From Phoenix dactylifera (Eukaryota > Streptophyta > Magnoliopsida > Arecales > Arecaceae): a DNA stretch of 64,000 nt. The DNA lies in the NCBI RefSeq assembly GCF_009389715.1, contig NC_052409.1, forward strand, positions 3,833,775 to 3,897,774, read 5' to 3'. The position numbers and the translations under genes were made by a program. Each line of letters starts with the position of its first letter. Within the stretch, counting starts at the first letter, position 1. Below, piece by piece: positions 23,652-36,500 of this stretch. Below the pieces are notes generated by a model. The model saw only the letters and a program-made list of their open reading frames with translations. It was not told where the DNA came from and ran no database searches.

Positions 23652-24056
23652 AGCCAGGCCAAGTCCTAATCCCCCTTCTTTTTTTTTTTTCTTTTTTTTT
23701 TTTTTTCTTTTTGATAAAACGGCTACTCATTTCATATAAATCTAACGTGAGTACAACCAGTCACGAGAAAGTAAAAGATACAAAGGATGAGGGACGTCTG
23801 ATGTCTCCGTCCAGAGAAAGTCTCCAGAATGCCGGGCAACAAAGGAGGCGACCCAATCAGCTGATCTGTTCGCCTCCCTAAACACGTGTCCAATCTGACA
23901 ATCACCCATCAGCTGGATCATCCTACGGGTCTCTCGGATGAGAGGGTGACCATCCCCAAACCGATCCGCCCCTCGGAGCCAGTCAATAACCACTGATGAG
24001 TCTCTCTCGAGGTAGACCCGATCCGCCCCTCGGAGCCAGGCCAAGTCCTAATCCCC
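23652..24056 (-). mobile_element. LINE RNase H fragment, minus strand, with 23-bp target-site duplication
   Basis: An insertion at 23675-24033 is flanked by identical 23-bp copies that start AGCCAGGCCAAG and end TAATCCCC (23652-23674 and 24034-24056). T-rich sequence at 23679-23712 is the poly(A) tail. The minus-strand frame 24044-23742 encodes the C-terminal half of a plant LINE RNase H domain: YLERDSSVVIDWLRGAD, then GHVFREANRSADWVASFVA with the last catalytic Asp. Near the 5' end the segment for WLRGADR is present twice, 54 bases apart, which suggests a copying slip at the junction. The fragment lies between the orphan exon at 23.2 kb and the hydrolase gene. Confidence 0.85.
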
Positions 24057-24560
24057 TTTAATTCAAAACTAGGCACTTCACGAAAAAAAAGATTCAGCAT
24101 CTATTTTTTAATATATATATATAATATCTATTTTATTTTTAATAAAAAGATAAATTTTATCTTGCTCTATCTAAGTATATCTTTGAAAAAGAAATAGAAA
24201 TCGGATTTTTTTTTTTGTCCCATATGAATTTTTTATAAAGTATAAAAATTTCATTTTTACAAAAAAACTATTTTATATTTTTTAAAAAAATCAACCAATT
24301 ATAATTTTTTTTTGTTTACCGTATTTTCTTGCCTTCTCTTCTGCAACGAAACGAGTCCTAAAATTTTCAATTCTAATCTATCCTCTTTCTTTTTATATAT
24401 ATATATATATAATAGAATAATCTTGTAACTTAGAATTCTACATTATAATCTCTCCGTTCTTTCCTTTTTATATATAATAATTGCAGAAAAGAAGAATAAA
24501 AAGGGAGGAAGAAAGGGAGGCCTCTTCTTCTGCGACGCTGGGCTTGGCTGTCGACACCTT
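24057..24560. other. AT-rich region upstream of the hydrolase gene
   Basis: Contains short (TA)n runs at 24110-24122 and 24397-24413 and several poly(T) runs. The GC-rich stretch that follows from about 24520 is the likely proximal promoter and leader of the hydrolase gene. Confidence 0.4.
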
Positions 24561-24829
24561 CGGACAGCCGAGCCGGGCCCCAGCTTCTCCCATTTCCTAG
24601 GTAAGTTCCAGTTCTCCTTGACGTTAATGCTGCGGTCAACAAAACTCAGCGCTGCCAAGCTAAAGCCGAGTCATTTGACCACGACAAACTTAAAAATTTC
24701 TTCTTTTTTTTTTTGTGTGGCCTTCGTTTCCTGCGTGTGAAACAGGTTGGTGGGTCGCAATCCTACAAGAATCAAATAGCCACGAAGCCATCCTTGGCAT
24801 GACAAGGAGCCGACCAAATCTCCAACCTG

Positions 24830-27614
24830 ATGGCTTCCCTTTTCGGCGTCCTCCACCGGCCTTTCTCCACCGCCGCCGTCGTCGTCCTCGCCGCCGTGTC
24901 GACGGACCTCCCGGACCGCTTCTCTCCCTCCAAACCATCAGAACCCAACGCTGCGTCGCCGCCCGGCACATCAGCAGGATCAGAGCCTCCGGCGCACCAC
25001 CACCGGATTACCTTTACTAATCTCTCAGGCCTTTCTTTTATCTCCAAGGCTCAGGCCGATGTCCCCGTTCAAAAACCGAGCCTCCACCATGTGCCGGATT
25101 CTCTGTTTGGATTGCATTCGATCCCAGCTGCTTCACCTCCCGTGCAGCTTCAGACCGTGTATCAATATGCTAAGTTAGCTAAACCTGCGAAGAATGACGA
25201 TTCCGTGCTGTTATTTCCTTCGTCCCCGTCGGAGGTTCTGTACCGATGGCATCTCCCGGACCCGAGAGCGTACGGGGCGTCAGGGGATGATGGGTGCTCG
25301 GCTGCCAAGTCTCAGACGGTCGTGGTTTTGCTCGGGTGGCTGGGAGCGAAGCAGAAGCATCTCAAGAGATGTGCGGAGTGGTACACTTCGAGGGGGTTTC
25401 ATGCTGTGACATTTACCTTCCCCATGGCGGATATCATGAGCTACAAGGTTGGCGGGAAAGCCGAGCAGAACCTTGAGTTGCTTGCTGACCATCTCGCCGA
25501 CTGGGTCGCGGAGGAGGGTGGGAAGAACTTGGTCTTCCATACTTTCAGCAACACTGGATGGCTAACGTATGCACCTCCTTTTGCCATGATGCCTATTCTT
25601 CATTTCTCTTTTGCCTCCCTAAACTTTGGGAGAATTTGTGACTGAACTGTTGGGTTTCCTCCTTGCAGCTATGGTGCTGTACTTGAGAAGTTTCGGAAGC
25701 AGGAACCTTCTGTAATGGGGAAGATCAAAGGTTGCATTGTCGACTCGGCCCCTGTTGCTGCCCCTGACCCACAGGTAAAGAATTTGTAGCTTTTTAGCTT
25801 ATTATGGCAGTTCTTTTGCTCTGTAAAAACTTTCTAAAACATATGTTCACTGGTTCTTGTGATATGCGGTCTGTAGTCTTCTCTGATGCTTAATTTGTGT
25901 TGGGTACTGTTATTTTCTAAGTAAAGTCTCTTTTCCTTGTTAAAAATTTCCGGCTCCCGTTCTTTCATGCTCATGGGTTGTTTCGCAGTATCAGAGCTAA
26001 CGATGGCCTTTTAGTCGAATCATTTTTCCCAGCATTCACATTCTTCATGACTTGACTGATTTGCATCGTTTATTATTTTGCTGTAGTTTATCACTTGCCT
26101 AAAAACAGCACACCCTTACATCATAGGAATTCTCCCTTTTGTAGACAATATTGTAGATATTGGTAGTAGAGTGAAATCTGAACTCATGGTTTGCAGTAAA
26201 ACAAGACTTTTGTAAGACAATTCTCTCTCTCTCTCTCCCTCCTTGCAAAGCTTTCAGGTTAATCCCTTCTGAAAAATCATCTTCCATCTTCCTGAAGGCT
26301 AAAGTTTATGCATTCGCGTTAATCTATGATTTTCCATTTTTTGGAATCTGTCTTCGACTTTCTTGCTTATTTTTTCAGTGACGTGTATACTAAAAATTCA
26401 ATTTACTTTGTCCGTGTTGTAGGTTTGGGCTTCAGGTTTCTCTGCTGCTTTTTTGAAAAAGCAGAGTGTAGCAACAAAAGGAATGCTGGTTTCAAATGGA
26501 TCTGGGAGTGACATGATGGTTGCTGCTGATGCTGGTTTGAAACCTAAGCCATCTGTCATGGAGGTTGCTTTGCTGGCAGCCTTGGAAAAGTTTTTTGAGG
26601 TTGTCCTGAACCTTCCTGCTATCAACAGGTAGTAATTCCCTTCAGATTGGTTACCTGTCTGTAATCTGTAATGTGTAATCATTTTTAATTCTTTACAATC
26701 TAATTAACATACATGCTCAATAGTCTCAATTGAGTATAGGAGTTGATTTGGAGATATTATGCAAGTCTGCAATTTTCTGGATGTGGTGCCTAGGAAGACC
26801 TTAGTCCTACATTTTTGACTACTAGGCTGAGCCAATCTTCTGGTTTGATTTTATGTGGTAGTTGATAAGAGCATAGGTGTCCCATGTTATGGATGTTTTA
26901 CGTGTCATGTGCATTTATATGCATGTATTTATGTTCTGATAAATGAAGCAGTAGCATCAGTGAGCTGAATTGGAGTTTAATTCAGGGTAGCGCATGTTTG
27001 CACACACATTTCTTTTCCATATATATGTAATGTATGTAAATACACGCCACATGTTTGTAGCTGTTTGCATGAAACGCTTGAGATAAATATCCGCCATACC
27101 ATACCAATCAAAGAAATTTCTTTTAGATGTCAAAATCAGTGTTTCCTGCAAAATAGATATTTCTTCTAATAGCATTAACATTGTAAATGAAATCTCCGCG
27201 AGCTCCATGAGATGTCAAACTTGAAAACGTTTTTGTATTCCTTGAATTGTTTGCATCTATGACCCTTTGTTTTTTTTTTCTTTTGGCCTGTCGATTGATA
27301 TATACCGAAATATTAACTGATAATTTGCTTGTGCTATTAACAGGAGGCTTTCAGATGTTTTGGATGTGTTATCATCAGAGCAACCAAAGTGTCCTCAGCT
27401 GTATATATACAGCTCAGCTGACAGAGTTATTCCAGCAAAATCGGTGGAATCATTTGTAGAGAGGCAGCGGAGAGCCGGGCATGAGGTTAGGGCATGTGAT
27501 TTTGTGTCCTCACCTCATGTTGACCACTTCCGAAGCCATCCAGGTCTCTACACTTCTCAGCTCACAAACTTCTTGGAGGATTGTGTGCCTGCCTGTTGCA
27601 AAGATTCTTCATAA
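24830..27614 (+). CDS. TMEM53/DUF829-family alpha/beta hydrolase-like protein
   Basis: Four exons join in frame: 24830-25566, 25669-25774, 26423-26628 and 27344-27614, giving 439 residues with all GT-AG introns. Residues 1 to about 75 are rich in Ser, Ala and Pro with few acids and may be an organelle-targeting peptide (inferred). The fold starts at VVVLLGWLGA (about 164-173), with RGFHAVTFTFP (188-198) after it. A nucleophile-elbow-like LVFHTFSNTGW has its Ser at about 240. The rest of the apparent triad is Asp376 in SSADRVIP and His411 in HVDHFRSHP. This matches DUF829 proteins related to animal TMEM53, whose enzymatic activity and substrate in plants are unknown. The start ATG heads the only long frame; a 5' untranslated exon further upstream is possible. 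The GC-rich first exon contrasts with the AT-rich introns. Confidence 0.93.
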
Positions 27615-29900
27615 GTTTTATTTATATATATATATTATGTATGTATGTATAATTTTTGTTTTTATTTTTATTATTTTGTGATGCTTTCATTCTTTTCCTG
27701 GCATTGAACTGCTCTTTGACAGGCACTATATAGTTCAAGAGATATTGGTCAACTTTCATTTGTGTATACATCATGTAATTTAATGTAAGAACTTACAAGA
27801 AAAGGAAATATACTCATTTTCCCTTTACATTATTTCCTCCACTCTGTCTAAAAGTTGAATTGCAATTGAAGAGCTTGTGCAGTAAATATCTGTTTTCTGT
27901 GTTAAATTGCTGGTGGCAGATATATAAAAATGATTTGCAAGAAGTTATAGGAGTTGATTTGTCATGATGTCATCCTGTGAAGTATATATACAGACATTCT
28001 ATGGGCTGATGTTGGATGTCGGGATGAGCAGATAGTTTGCTTAGAACGGAATCTGAACATGGACAGTTCTTGAAATGTAAACAGTTGAAATATGCCTTCT
28101 AAAAATGCATTCTTTTGCTGATGTCCTGATGTATCCGTTGCTTTGCCCAATTCTTTTGCTAATGTTGGATTTATTCGCACCATAAATTTTGAAAAGTTAC
28201 TCGATTTGACAAAAAGAATTATCTTAATCGGACGTCAAAATGGCCAAAGTGGTCTGCCTCAGAGTCTAGTGATCATCCTGTCTCATACTATAGCAAGCAA
28301 TGAATCAATCCAAACATCAAATTAAGGAAAATCTTTGAAGATGGATAATTGGTTCATGTCAAAAGAGTACAAATATAGCCTATTTTTTTGATAAGATCTC
28401 CTAAAGCTACCGAAATTTCCTAGTTCTCATAGAATACAGATCTTCTCAAGAAAATAAAGGGATGAATATTAAATAAATAGCTATAAATAGATTCCTAATT
28501 TCTTCTAGGCTAATAATCCATCTAACGTGAAAGAAAGAAATATAAAAATTTGAACAAAAATAAAAGAAAAAACATCTTTTGAATTATGGGTTGCATAATG
28601 ACATTTTTATGAACTTTTTAAAGTTCGTCGGCACCGACAAATTTTCAATAAATCATTAATAACTTCGAACTTCCTCATTCAACCTAAATTTGAGTGATCC
28701 AAATGTTTTGGAAAGCTAACTCAATATGGATTATGCCATGGAAGTAGTTTAAATAAAAAGTTTAATTATGTTGATACTAGTGAAGCTTCTTTTTGGACTG
28801 CTAGCGCAGCTGGGGATGAACTTCAACATACAAACAATTTAAGTTCCAGTGATCTTCCAATATATAAATTGCCCTGATGAGACTTCTTAATAGAAATTTG
28901 TATCCTTAATTTTGATGACTGGCAGATATGGGAATCTTTGACTACATCAACATTCTAACATCTAGCAACCTAAAAGTAAGACACCATGATGTTCTCTTCA
29001 CACAATTTCACGGGCAGCCAAGTGTACCCTTGCCTTTGGTCCTTCACTCTTTGCACATCTTAGAAAATAGACCATTTGAGAGGGTCCTTTTCTTTTTGAA
29101 CGATCAGGAGAAAAAATTAAATGTGTAAGAGATGGAGAAATGTGACCTTGCAAGAGCCATTTTCACATTATTTCATGCAAACGTCTCTTCTCTAATTTGT
29201 CGGACGATATAAATTTATATGCAGATGGATCTATGATTCTTCTTTTTAACTTCTAAGTCATCTCCTGCAACCAATCTCTTGGATCAAGCTTGATATGATG
29301 CATGGATAATGTGACATATTTTGGTATCAAAGTTCACAAGTAGATCCTTGGTCCACGTAGAAATTTCCATTGATACATCTAAATTATCCCATTTTTGAAG
29401 CTGTCTGCTTTATAGGTTTGATCTAGTTCAATGGAGATCCAAAACCTAATTAAGATTGTGATTGATTTTTTTTTTTTTGCCCTTTCTTTTTTTATTTTCA
29501 TGTTCAATATCAGATGAGTTGTCAACATTCCAAGTTTCAAGTTTGGAGCTATTGAGCTGCCTTTTATTCTCTGACAACAGCATTTGTTTCTGTCCTGCTC
29601 CAAGAGATTTTGGTAGCCCCAAGCAGACAAAAGTTTTTTAACCAAAAGAAAGAAAGAAAGAAAAGAAGGAAAAATCAGAACAATGCAGACATCAACCAGG
29701 CTAATATTAAGAACTTCACATTATTGCTCTTCTGCTCATGGTAGAGTTAGGTGATCCAGAAACCAATTTACAGCATATCAAATCTTGGCCACAAACCCAA
29801 AGCCACAACTCCGCATGCTCAGCCAGGCACTCGTGAGAGCCCAGAAACGCACGTACCAGCCATGCAAACAAGCACAAGCCTGCCTCATGTGATGCTATGA
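27615..29900. other. 3' region of the hydrolase gene and intergenic DNA
   Basis: The first few hundred bases after 27614 probably form the 3' UTR; a short (TA)n run lies at 27622-27640. Beyond that the sequence is AT-rich with no supported gene. Poly(T) at 29466-29478 is not linked to any recognisable element body. Confidence 0.35.
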
Positions 29901-30189
29901 TGGAGAAACAAGGCCATCATGAACTGCCTTCTAAGACTGGTAAGTGATGGAAGAAGCACAAGAAAGGTTGGTGTGTAATCAATGAAAAGTGAAATGGACA
30001 CCCAAATAAGGTCAATTAGCTTATCATTCTTCACCAAAAATGACAAGCTTGGAGGCAATAAAGCTTTCCAGCAACAAGTTGTGCGGTTGGCCTCCCAAAT
30101 ACCAAGCCAGATAAATCTCCTTCTTCCATTCTTAGTTCGCTCTCGGGAGGCCAAATCAATGCTTGGTTGGCCCAAGACAAAGGGATTTT

Positions 30190-30690
30190 AGGTGAGGCTA
30201 GGTTTGACATCATTAAACAAGAAATTGGGCAAAGCAGAAAATCCTTCAGATCTACAAAGCTAATGAACTCTATTGGAAGAAAAGAGCAAAAGTTAAATGG
30301 TTAGCTGAGGGGGACAGAAACACAGCCTCCTTCCACGGATCTGCAAACTTTTGAAGGGAAACTTAAGTGGATCACCTGTGTGGATTGGATGGGCTCTGAG
30401 ACGTCGGAGAGTAGGGAGATTAAGAAGATCTTTAAGGACTACTTCAAAAATATCCGACTCTTCCTTGGAACTGTTTGTTGACTTGGATTGAGACAGGTTA
30501 TATCCCGCTACAAATCTAGATCTTGACCCCAGTTTACGCTTGAGGAGATCAGGCAAGCGATGTTTGACTTTCAAGGTGACAACAGAAAAGGCAAACAAAG
30601 CCACCGACTAGGTTGCCTCTCATGGGTTACAACCTTTTATGGACACCTTTATCGACACTGTCATAATCCTTGCCTCTGTGGCAAGCCTCT
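30190..30690 (+). pseudogene. Relic of LINE reverse-transcriptase ORF, plus strand
   Basis: A frame from 30259 reads NELYWKKRAKVKWLAEGD followed by RNTASFH, the conserved stretch just before the reverse-transcriptase domain of plant L1-type LINEs. The upstream part (KQEIGQSRKSF) is in another frame. After an in-frame stop near 30350, matching sequence continues in other frames: REIKKIFKDYFKN, then QFTLEEIRQAMFDFQGD near 30530-30580. Several frameshifts and stops show that it is dead. No poly(A) tail or duplication is linked to it, so it is probably an old internal fragment. Confidence 0.75.
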
Positions 30691-30699
30691 GCCACCTTG

Positions 30700-31456
30700 T
30701 AAGAAACTTTCATAGGAGAAAGAAAGCAGGCAAAGTTCTGACTCAACTATCAAATGGCCAAACTCATACCAAGTCAGCATAAATGGAAGGAAAATGAGGG
30801 TACTACTTTGTTTCATGCATGTTCTTTTTTCTTACCTTTTACATATACAATGCTTGTTCTTTTTTTGTGTGTTTAATAGCATTGAGAGGATGAAAGCAGC
30901 CACCCTGCTCCCTATTTTTCCCTCTATTTTTTACTCCTGAAAGCTATCTTTTGCCATCACTTTTTACCATCTCACTTTTCCCAACCAACAGCTTTCAATT
31001 TACATACTGCTCCCCCGGATATTGGAATTGCAATTGAATAGCATAAAACTATTCACATATTAGTTTATGCAAGGCGATGCCAAGTATATAACAGGCAAAG
31101 CAAATTCAACAGTCAAAAGAATTTCATTCAATGCACCAAATGTCATTTAACCAAGATAGACACAAACATGAACTGATGAACTTAAAATTGAGACACAAAA
31201 TTCTCGAGTTGTAAAGCTTTGGCTCAAAACTGTATTGCTGCAGGGGGTATTGCTGCAGGATCTGTTGGAAAATAACTGAGATTCCCCACATAACATGTGG
31301 AATACTGTCATTAATACCACCCAAATGGAAGGCATGAATGCTGACAACGCACAGCAGCTTCCATGTCCAACAAAAAGAAATTCATCAAAATTTACAGGTA
31401 GGGAACAAAGAAACCATTTTCACTAAGAGAATTCCAGCATGGAAATCCTCTGCTCT
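30700..31456 (-). other. 3' flank of the HMGB gene
   Basis: The 3' untranslated region of the minus-strand HMGB gene should extend left from 31457. Nothing else is recognised in this stretch. Confidence 0.35.
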
Positions 31457-32808
31457 TCACTCTTCTTCCTTCGCTTCTTCCTTTTCAGACCCTTCTAACT
31501 CTTCTTTTTCCTGCAAAGCAAAACAGGAAACAAGCAAAACAAAGTGGTCATTCCAACAAAAGAGATGGAAGGAAACAAGAGTATAGCAAATAGAGACAAA
31601 AGAATAGTTCTGCAAACCTCTTCCTCATTTTCTTCATTCGATTTCTCCTTTTCTTTCTCATATTCTGCTTTAAGCTCTGCTGCCCTATCCAAATATGGCT
31701 TCCTCTCCTGTTACCAAAGCATAAGATGATCGACACGCACACAAGCATTGATATTTAATGAGAGAGAAAAACTTAGGCTATAAAATATAAAAGAAACATT
31801 TTTCTTTGTACTCACTTCATCAGTCATGGATTTCCACTTCTCACCACCCTCCTTTGCAACCTTTTTGTACAAGCAAATATGGAGATCAATAAGAGGATAA
31901 CGAGTAACAAAACTGCATTGGAGTAATACAGAGAGATATAACAAGAAAAGAAAGAGAAAAAAACATGTTCATACCGTAGCAACACTCTTGGAATCAGGAT
32001 GAGCTTCCTTATACTGTTTCCTGAAATCATCCCTGCATTGCAGAGCATAAAAAGTTCAAAACTTGAAACTTTTGCTGATATAAGGCAAGAGCAGGACGAT
32101 ATCAAGTAAAAGTAAGTTAGAACAGTACATGAAGAGGAAGAAAGCAGTGGGAGGGCGTTTAGGTGCCTTGGAATCCTTGGATTTCTTCTCTTTCTTGCCT
32201 TTTCTTTCCTTGCGTTCAGCTGGTGCCGCCCTCTTCCTGCCGCCATTTAAATTCACCGTTATATGATATGGCAATTAAGCACACATTCTACTCCGAGGCA
32301 AGAGCTCCACAAATTTGGAATTACCTCTCCACAGGCTTATTGACCTCAGCCGCTTTCTCAACAACCTGTGCCTCTGCTTCAAAAAATTTGAGGTGAGGAA
32401 GCCATAAGAGGAAAGAGGAATGGATGCGATTGCAGATAAGATACTAGAGAGGGAAGGATGAATACCTAAACTCATTCTGATCTTGGAATCGAGGCTACAG
32501 CTATGCATATCGATGAGAACCACAGGAACATCTTTATTACATGCTTCACTGCAATCAAGCCAGCACTAAGTGAATCGATAACATCGAACTATTGATCAAT
32601 CCACGAGGATAGGGACCAAAAGAAAGGAATAGCTTGATCGATCTAACAAATCATATCACACAAAATCCACGGAAACCTAGAAGGAATTGCAGGGAGAGTA
32701 CCATCGGGTGAAGGCGCTCCCATCCCGGGCGCGCTTCAGCGTATTAGTCTCGGCCTCCACCCTCTTCCGCGCCCTCGGAGGGTTAGTCTTCGATGAAGCC
32801 CCCGCCAT
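31457..32808 (-). CDS. HMGB6: High mobility group B protein, HMGB6-like
   Basis: A chromatin-associated DNA-bending protein, expected in the nucleus. Eight exons on the minus strand join in frame: 32808-32702, 32548-32466, 32373-32325, 32236-32129, 32032-31975, 31860-31816, 31707-31618 and 31510-31457, giving 197 residues with all GT-AG introns. The N-terminus carries basic PRARKRVEAE, then a Cys/His cluster CEACNKDVPVVLIDMHSC (C36, C39, H51, C53). A Lys-rich linker (79-105) leads to one HMG box (about 105-170: PKRPPTAFFLFMDDFRK, GEKWKSMTDEER, PYLDRAAELKAEY). The tail from about 170 is highly acidic. This order matches Arabidopsis HMGB6. At the exon 3 acceptor two AGs lie three bases apart; the downstream one gives the conserved MSLEAQVVE. 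The exon 1 frame has an ATG in good context, and the GC-rich promoter side is at 32810-33200. Confidence 0.95.
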
Positions 32809-33210
32809 TGTTGGAGATCGAGATCCAGAGAGAGAGAGAGCGGGGGGGGAGACTGGAAGATTTGGGGGCGAGTGAGAGGTTTAATAGAAGGAAATGCTCG
32901 AAATGGTTTTTATTTGGCGCGCCGCTTTGGGGCCGAGAAACCGCGGGAAATTTTTTAATTTTACCGGGACGGATCCGAATGGGCTGAGTTGTTTCACTCG
33001 TGGCCGTCGATTTGCCGGCAAACTGCGCGGTCGAGATTTGCTCTGCTGAAATTTCCCGCGGGACAAGCCATACGGGGTTTGGGATTGGCGCGGTTTTGGC
33101 TTTTGCAAGGAGAGGACCGGCGTTTTTTGGTGATCTGCGATGACAGCCGTCCATTCATCCCACAGTGGACATCTCAGAATTGGGCGGATGGCTTGATTGA
33201 GATTGGATGA
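32809..33210 (-). promoter_or_regulatory. GC-rich promoter and leader region of the HMGB gene
   Basis: This is a CpG-rich stretch immediately upstream of the HMGB start codon, with a (GA)n run at about 32832-32842 close to the ATG. Composition drops to AT-rich beyond about 33240. No TATA box was identified. The role is inferred from position and composition. Confidence 0.45.
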
Positions 33211-36200
33211 AAGATTTAAGAGCTCCGGGATCCAACGGTCAAGAGAGAGTATAGACCATGTATAGTCCTATTGGAATACGTAAACATCGTCCCTTTGGAT
33301 TCGATGCGTTACCGATTTAACATCGTTTTTGAGCGGTGTAATCAACTAAATTAGCGATCAAACAAATCGTTTGTGTCCGAGACGTGCAATGGGCATCTTA
33401 TGATTTACAATTGGTCAAGACTTGTGACAAAAATAAATTGGAGAACAGGACACGTAGATTAAACCAAACTTAGCGTGAAAGCAGAACACCACATCTACAC
33501 AAACCAAACCCAGCTTCACAAATCCTGGATTGATGGCGCTCCATCCACGCCTCCCAGGTCACCCTCTTGTTCCAGCTGCCTGCTTTAGCCTTTTCTTTAC
33601 TCCTTCTCAGATAATTTTATTTTCATTCCGATTCTAGAGGAAATGAGATATTCCAATCTTCCAAAATCCAATTTAGACTCTCTCTTGGTATTCAAATTTC
33701 ATTTTGATTATGTTGAAAAATATAGCCATTCAGATATTTATTCTAATTCCAAAACTGGTCTTGAACCAAATATACCTAAAAGATGGTAAAGAAGAAATGG
33801 GCTCCTAGTAATTCTTGGCGGCACTTTGGTGCCGAAAGCAATTGCCTGAGGGGAAGAGAGATGCTCACTATCACGACAATAATTAATGGGCCTAAACGGC
33901 AGCCAACTTAAAACGAAGAAGCATTTGAAGCCTCTAAAAGATATACTGCTTCTTTATGTTCTCAAGCGCTTCATTGTCCCGCCAATGAGTGTGTAAAGGC
34001 CCGGTCCATTGATCGGCCCAAAAAACTACACAGGCCCAATGTTCCCCTACATGAATCTCGGAGCAGCGCGGGAAAAGGACATAAATGCCTTGTGTACCTC
34101 GCACGTGAGATGGAAGACTGGACTTCTAGAAGAAGTCTATTTTCTTCCCCGACTCCATCGGGCATGAGGAATCTAGGGCTAGTCAGAGTCCTAGATTCAG
34201 CCTGTAAAAAGGCCCTCCTCTCTTCCCTCTTGGAAACAAGGTTATCCATCCCAATCTTTTTTCCATATCCATCCTCGACCCCCTCGACCATCGTCAATGG
34301 CTTCATTGGCTCGATTTCCACCAATAATCATCGGATTCGGTTGAAAACCTGATGCCCTGCTTCCTCTCCCATTTTTCTCTTTTCTTCTTCCAACAAATTG
34401 GTCGCCGAGGGCCATTGCTGCTGCCATGCCGCCATGGGTGTCCAGCCCTAAGGCCCTCTTTCTTCCTCCCGTTTGAAAAGAGAGCAGCGTGTTTCTTGTT
34501 CTTTCTCTCTCTTGCTCTATATCCTATGTTTCTCTCTCTTTGTCACTCTTTCTCTCTTTAGATGCCCGTTAGAGGGTTCCTGGCCTAGCACGGGTTGGAG
34601 CATAGGTGGAACTAGTTCAATAATGATAATGTTGTCACGATCCATCCGTATTAACCAACTGATGAAAAATAATCTTACTAAATTACTATTGAATAGAATT
34701 GCTGATTCGGTGATATATAATGTGTTTAACATAACTATGGTGATAAATGATATTATATTAAAACTCCAATCATGATGGTGCACATGTAACTGAGTTTCTA
34801 TATGGTTAAAACTATATATGCATGCTAGCATTGCTTATATATGTGTTTTATAAATATATACACTAGATCCATTAAGTATTATTCAATTGTTAGATTGTCA
34901 ATGTATGAATCTTATCTGTTTTTCTATCAACTATATATTTGTTTGCTAAAAGATGTTTTCATATTTATGCCATTGTGTGCATATAGAAGTTTCTTCTAGT
35001 TTCTATCAATCGTCAGATTGTCGAAATATGTCTAGTTTCGGATAGGTTTAGGCACACGGTTCGAGCAATGGAGTCGTGTCTTCTAATATCATATGAAAAA
35101 TCTCAAATTTTATAATTAAATAAGCTTTGCTATTTGATTATAGTAGATTTAATTAATAGAATTATTATGGTTAAATTTTATGATCTATCTAGTGTTGTTA
35201 GAATTGTATTTGTCGTATAGACTTCGCATAATATCTAGGGCGTTGCCTTAGAATCTATACGGCCGTGTCACGTGGCGGATTTAGGGCCGGGTATTAGGCG
35301 TCACCGAGGCTAGAGCAAGACAAGGAAACTAATTAAAAAAATTTCCACGACGATAAGAAAGCGACTGTGCCAGGTGTCACGGCAGTTGCTTTCAAGGGTA
35401 CCACTTGGCATGCGGCCGTTCCTTATACCCAAGGGATGACGCATATGATAAATGTGATTTAATCGTTTCGATCAATTTTAAGGCCAAAAGCATACGCCAT
35501 ACTGGATAACGTGCAAGCTACAGCAGAGTAGGAAATCGCCTCCCACGAGGTTATTCTCGCTATCGGTTATTCTTGCTTGACGCGAGAACAAATCCTCCTG
35601 ATGGAGTGGAACTGAGTTAACTCCGGTATTGGCATTCAAAGGTTTAAACCACTATACTCTTGAGCCTAAATTATATTTAAAGGTAGGGAAAACAAAACTA
35701 GGAATACAAGAACTTAAATGTAAATACTATTTTTAATGTCATCGTCCATGTGGTATTACGCTAATTTGTAGAGGAAATTCCAAACAAGCCCTTAGATGTG
35801 CTAATCTTTATATGTCAGTAGCCTTGTGGAGTTATGCGGCCCTGGAATAGTTTATTAGAATAGATGACAAACACTGTTTGTTATATAGATTAGTGTTGTA
35901 ATTAGATATTAAAAGTGCTCCTATCATCATGTTCAGAGTTGCAATTTCACAGGAAATTCGTTGTCTTAGTATGATTAGCACTATACAAAAAAAGAGATTA
36001 ATTAGTTAAGATAATATTTATATCTATCTATAATTAAATAGCAATATGTAGTTTGTTCTTATTGTTAGTGGAACGACTTATAGGATGGCATGCATACATG
36101 TGTCCAAAGCACAATGCATGAAAACTTGCACATCCCATTTGCACTTTGGTGTGAACAGATGTGCTTTGATTTTATATCTTATTGTTCAAATAAACCTAAA

Positions 36201-36500
36201 CCGAAATTTATTTTTATTTTTTTCCATAAAATCAATAAGAAGTATCTATAAGTCATGAGACCAACTAATTAAAAGAATATATCCTTAGATATAAAAATAT
36301 AAATATTTTCTAGAGGACCTAAAGCATAGCTACCAGCGCAATTATTTTGCGAGACCAACGAATCTCGTGAATTATTTGATTGATCCAATAACTCCATGGA
36401 TCATACAGGTATTATAAGTTTTAGAGAGAAAAAAAACACATACACCCACGAAAATAAAATAAAATAAAAGCTACGTGTCAAATTTTTAATAGTGGAGCCC
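33211..36500. other. Intergenic DNA, nothing firmly recognised
   Basis: Two somewhat GC-richer islands (33970-34620 and 35200-35640) resemble decayed repeat sequence, but no LTR ends, inverted repeats or coding domains could be fixed. The open frames at 33971-34324 (minus) and 34092-34352 (plus) overlap each other and show no protein features. Confidence 0.3.

Noticed and set aside
33971-34352. Overlapping frames of 117 (minus) and 86 (plus) codons
   Set aside because: They lie on opposite strands of the same DNA with no recognisable protein features; probably decayed repeat DNA.
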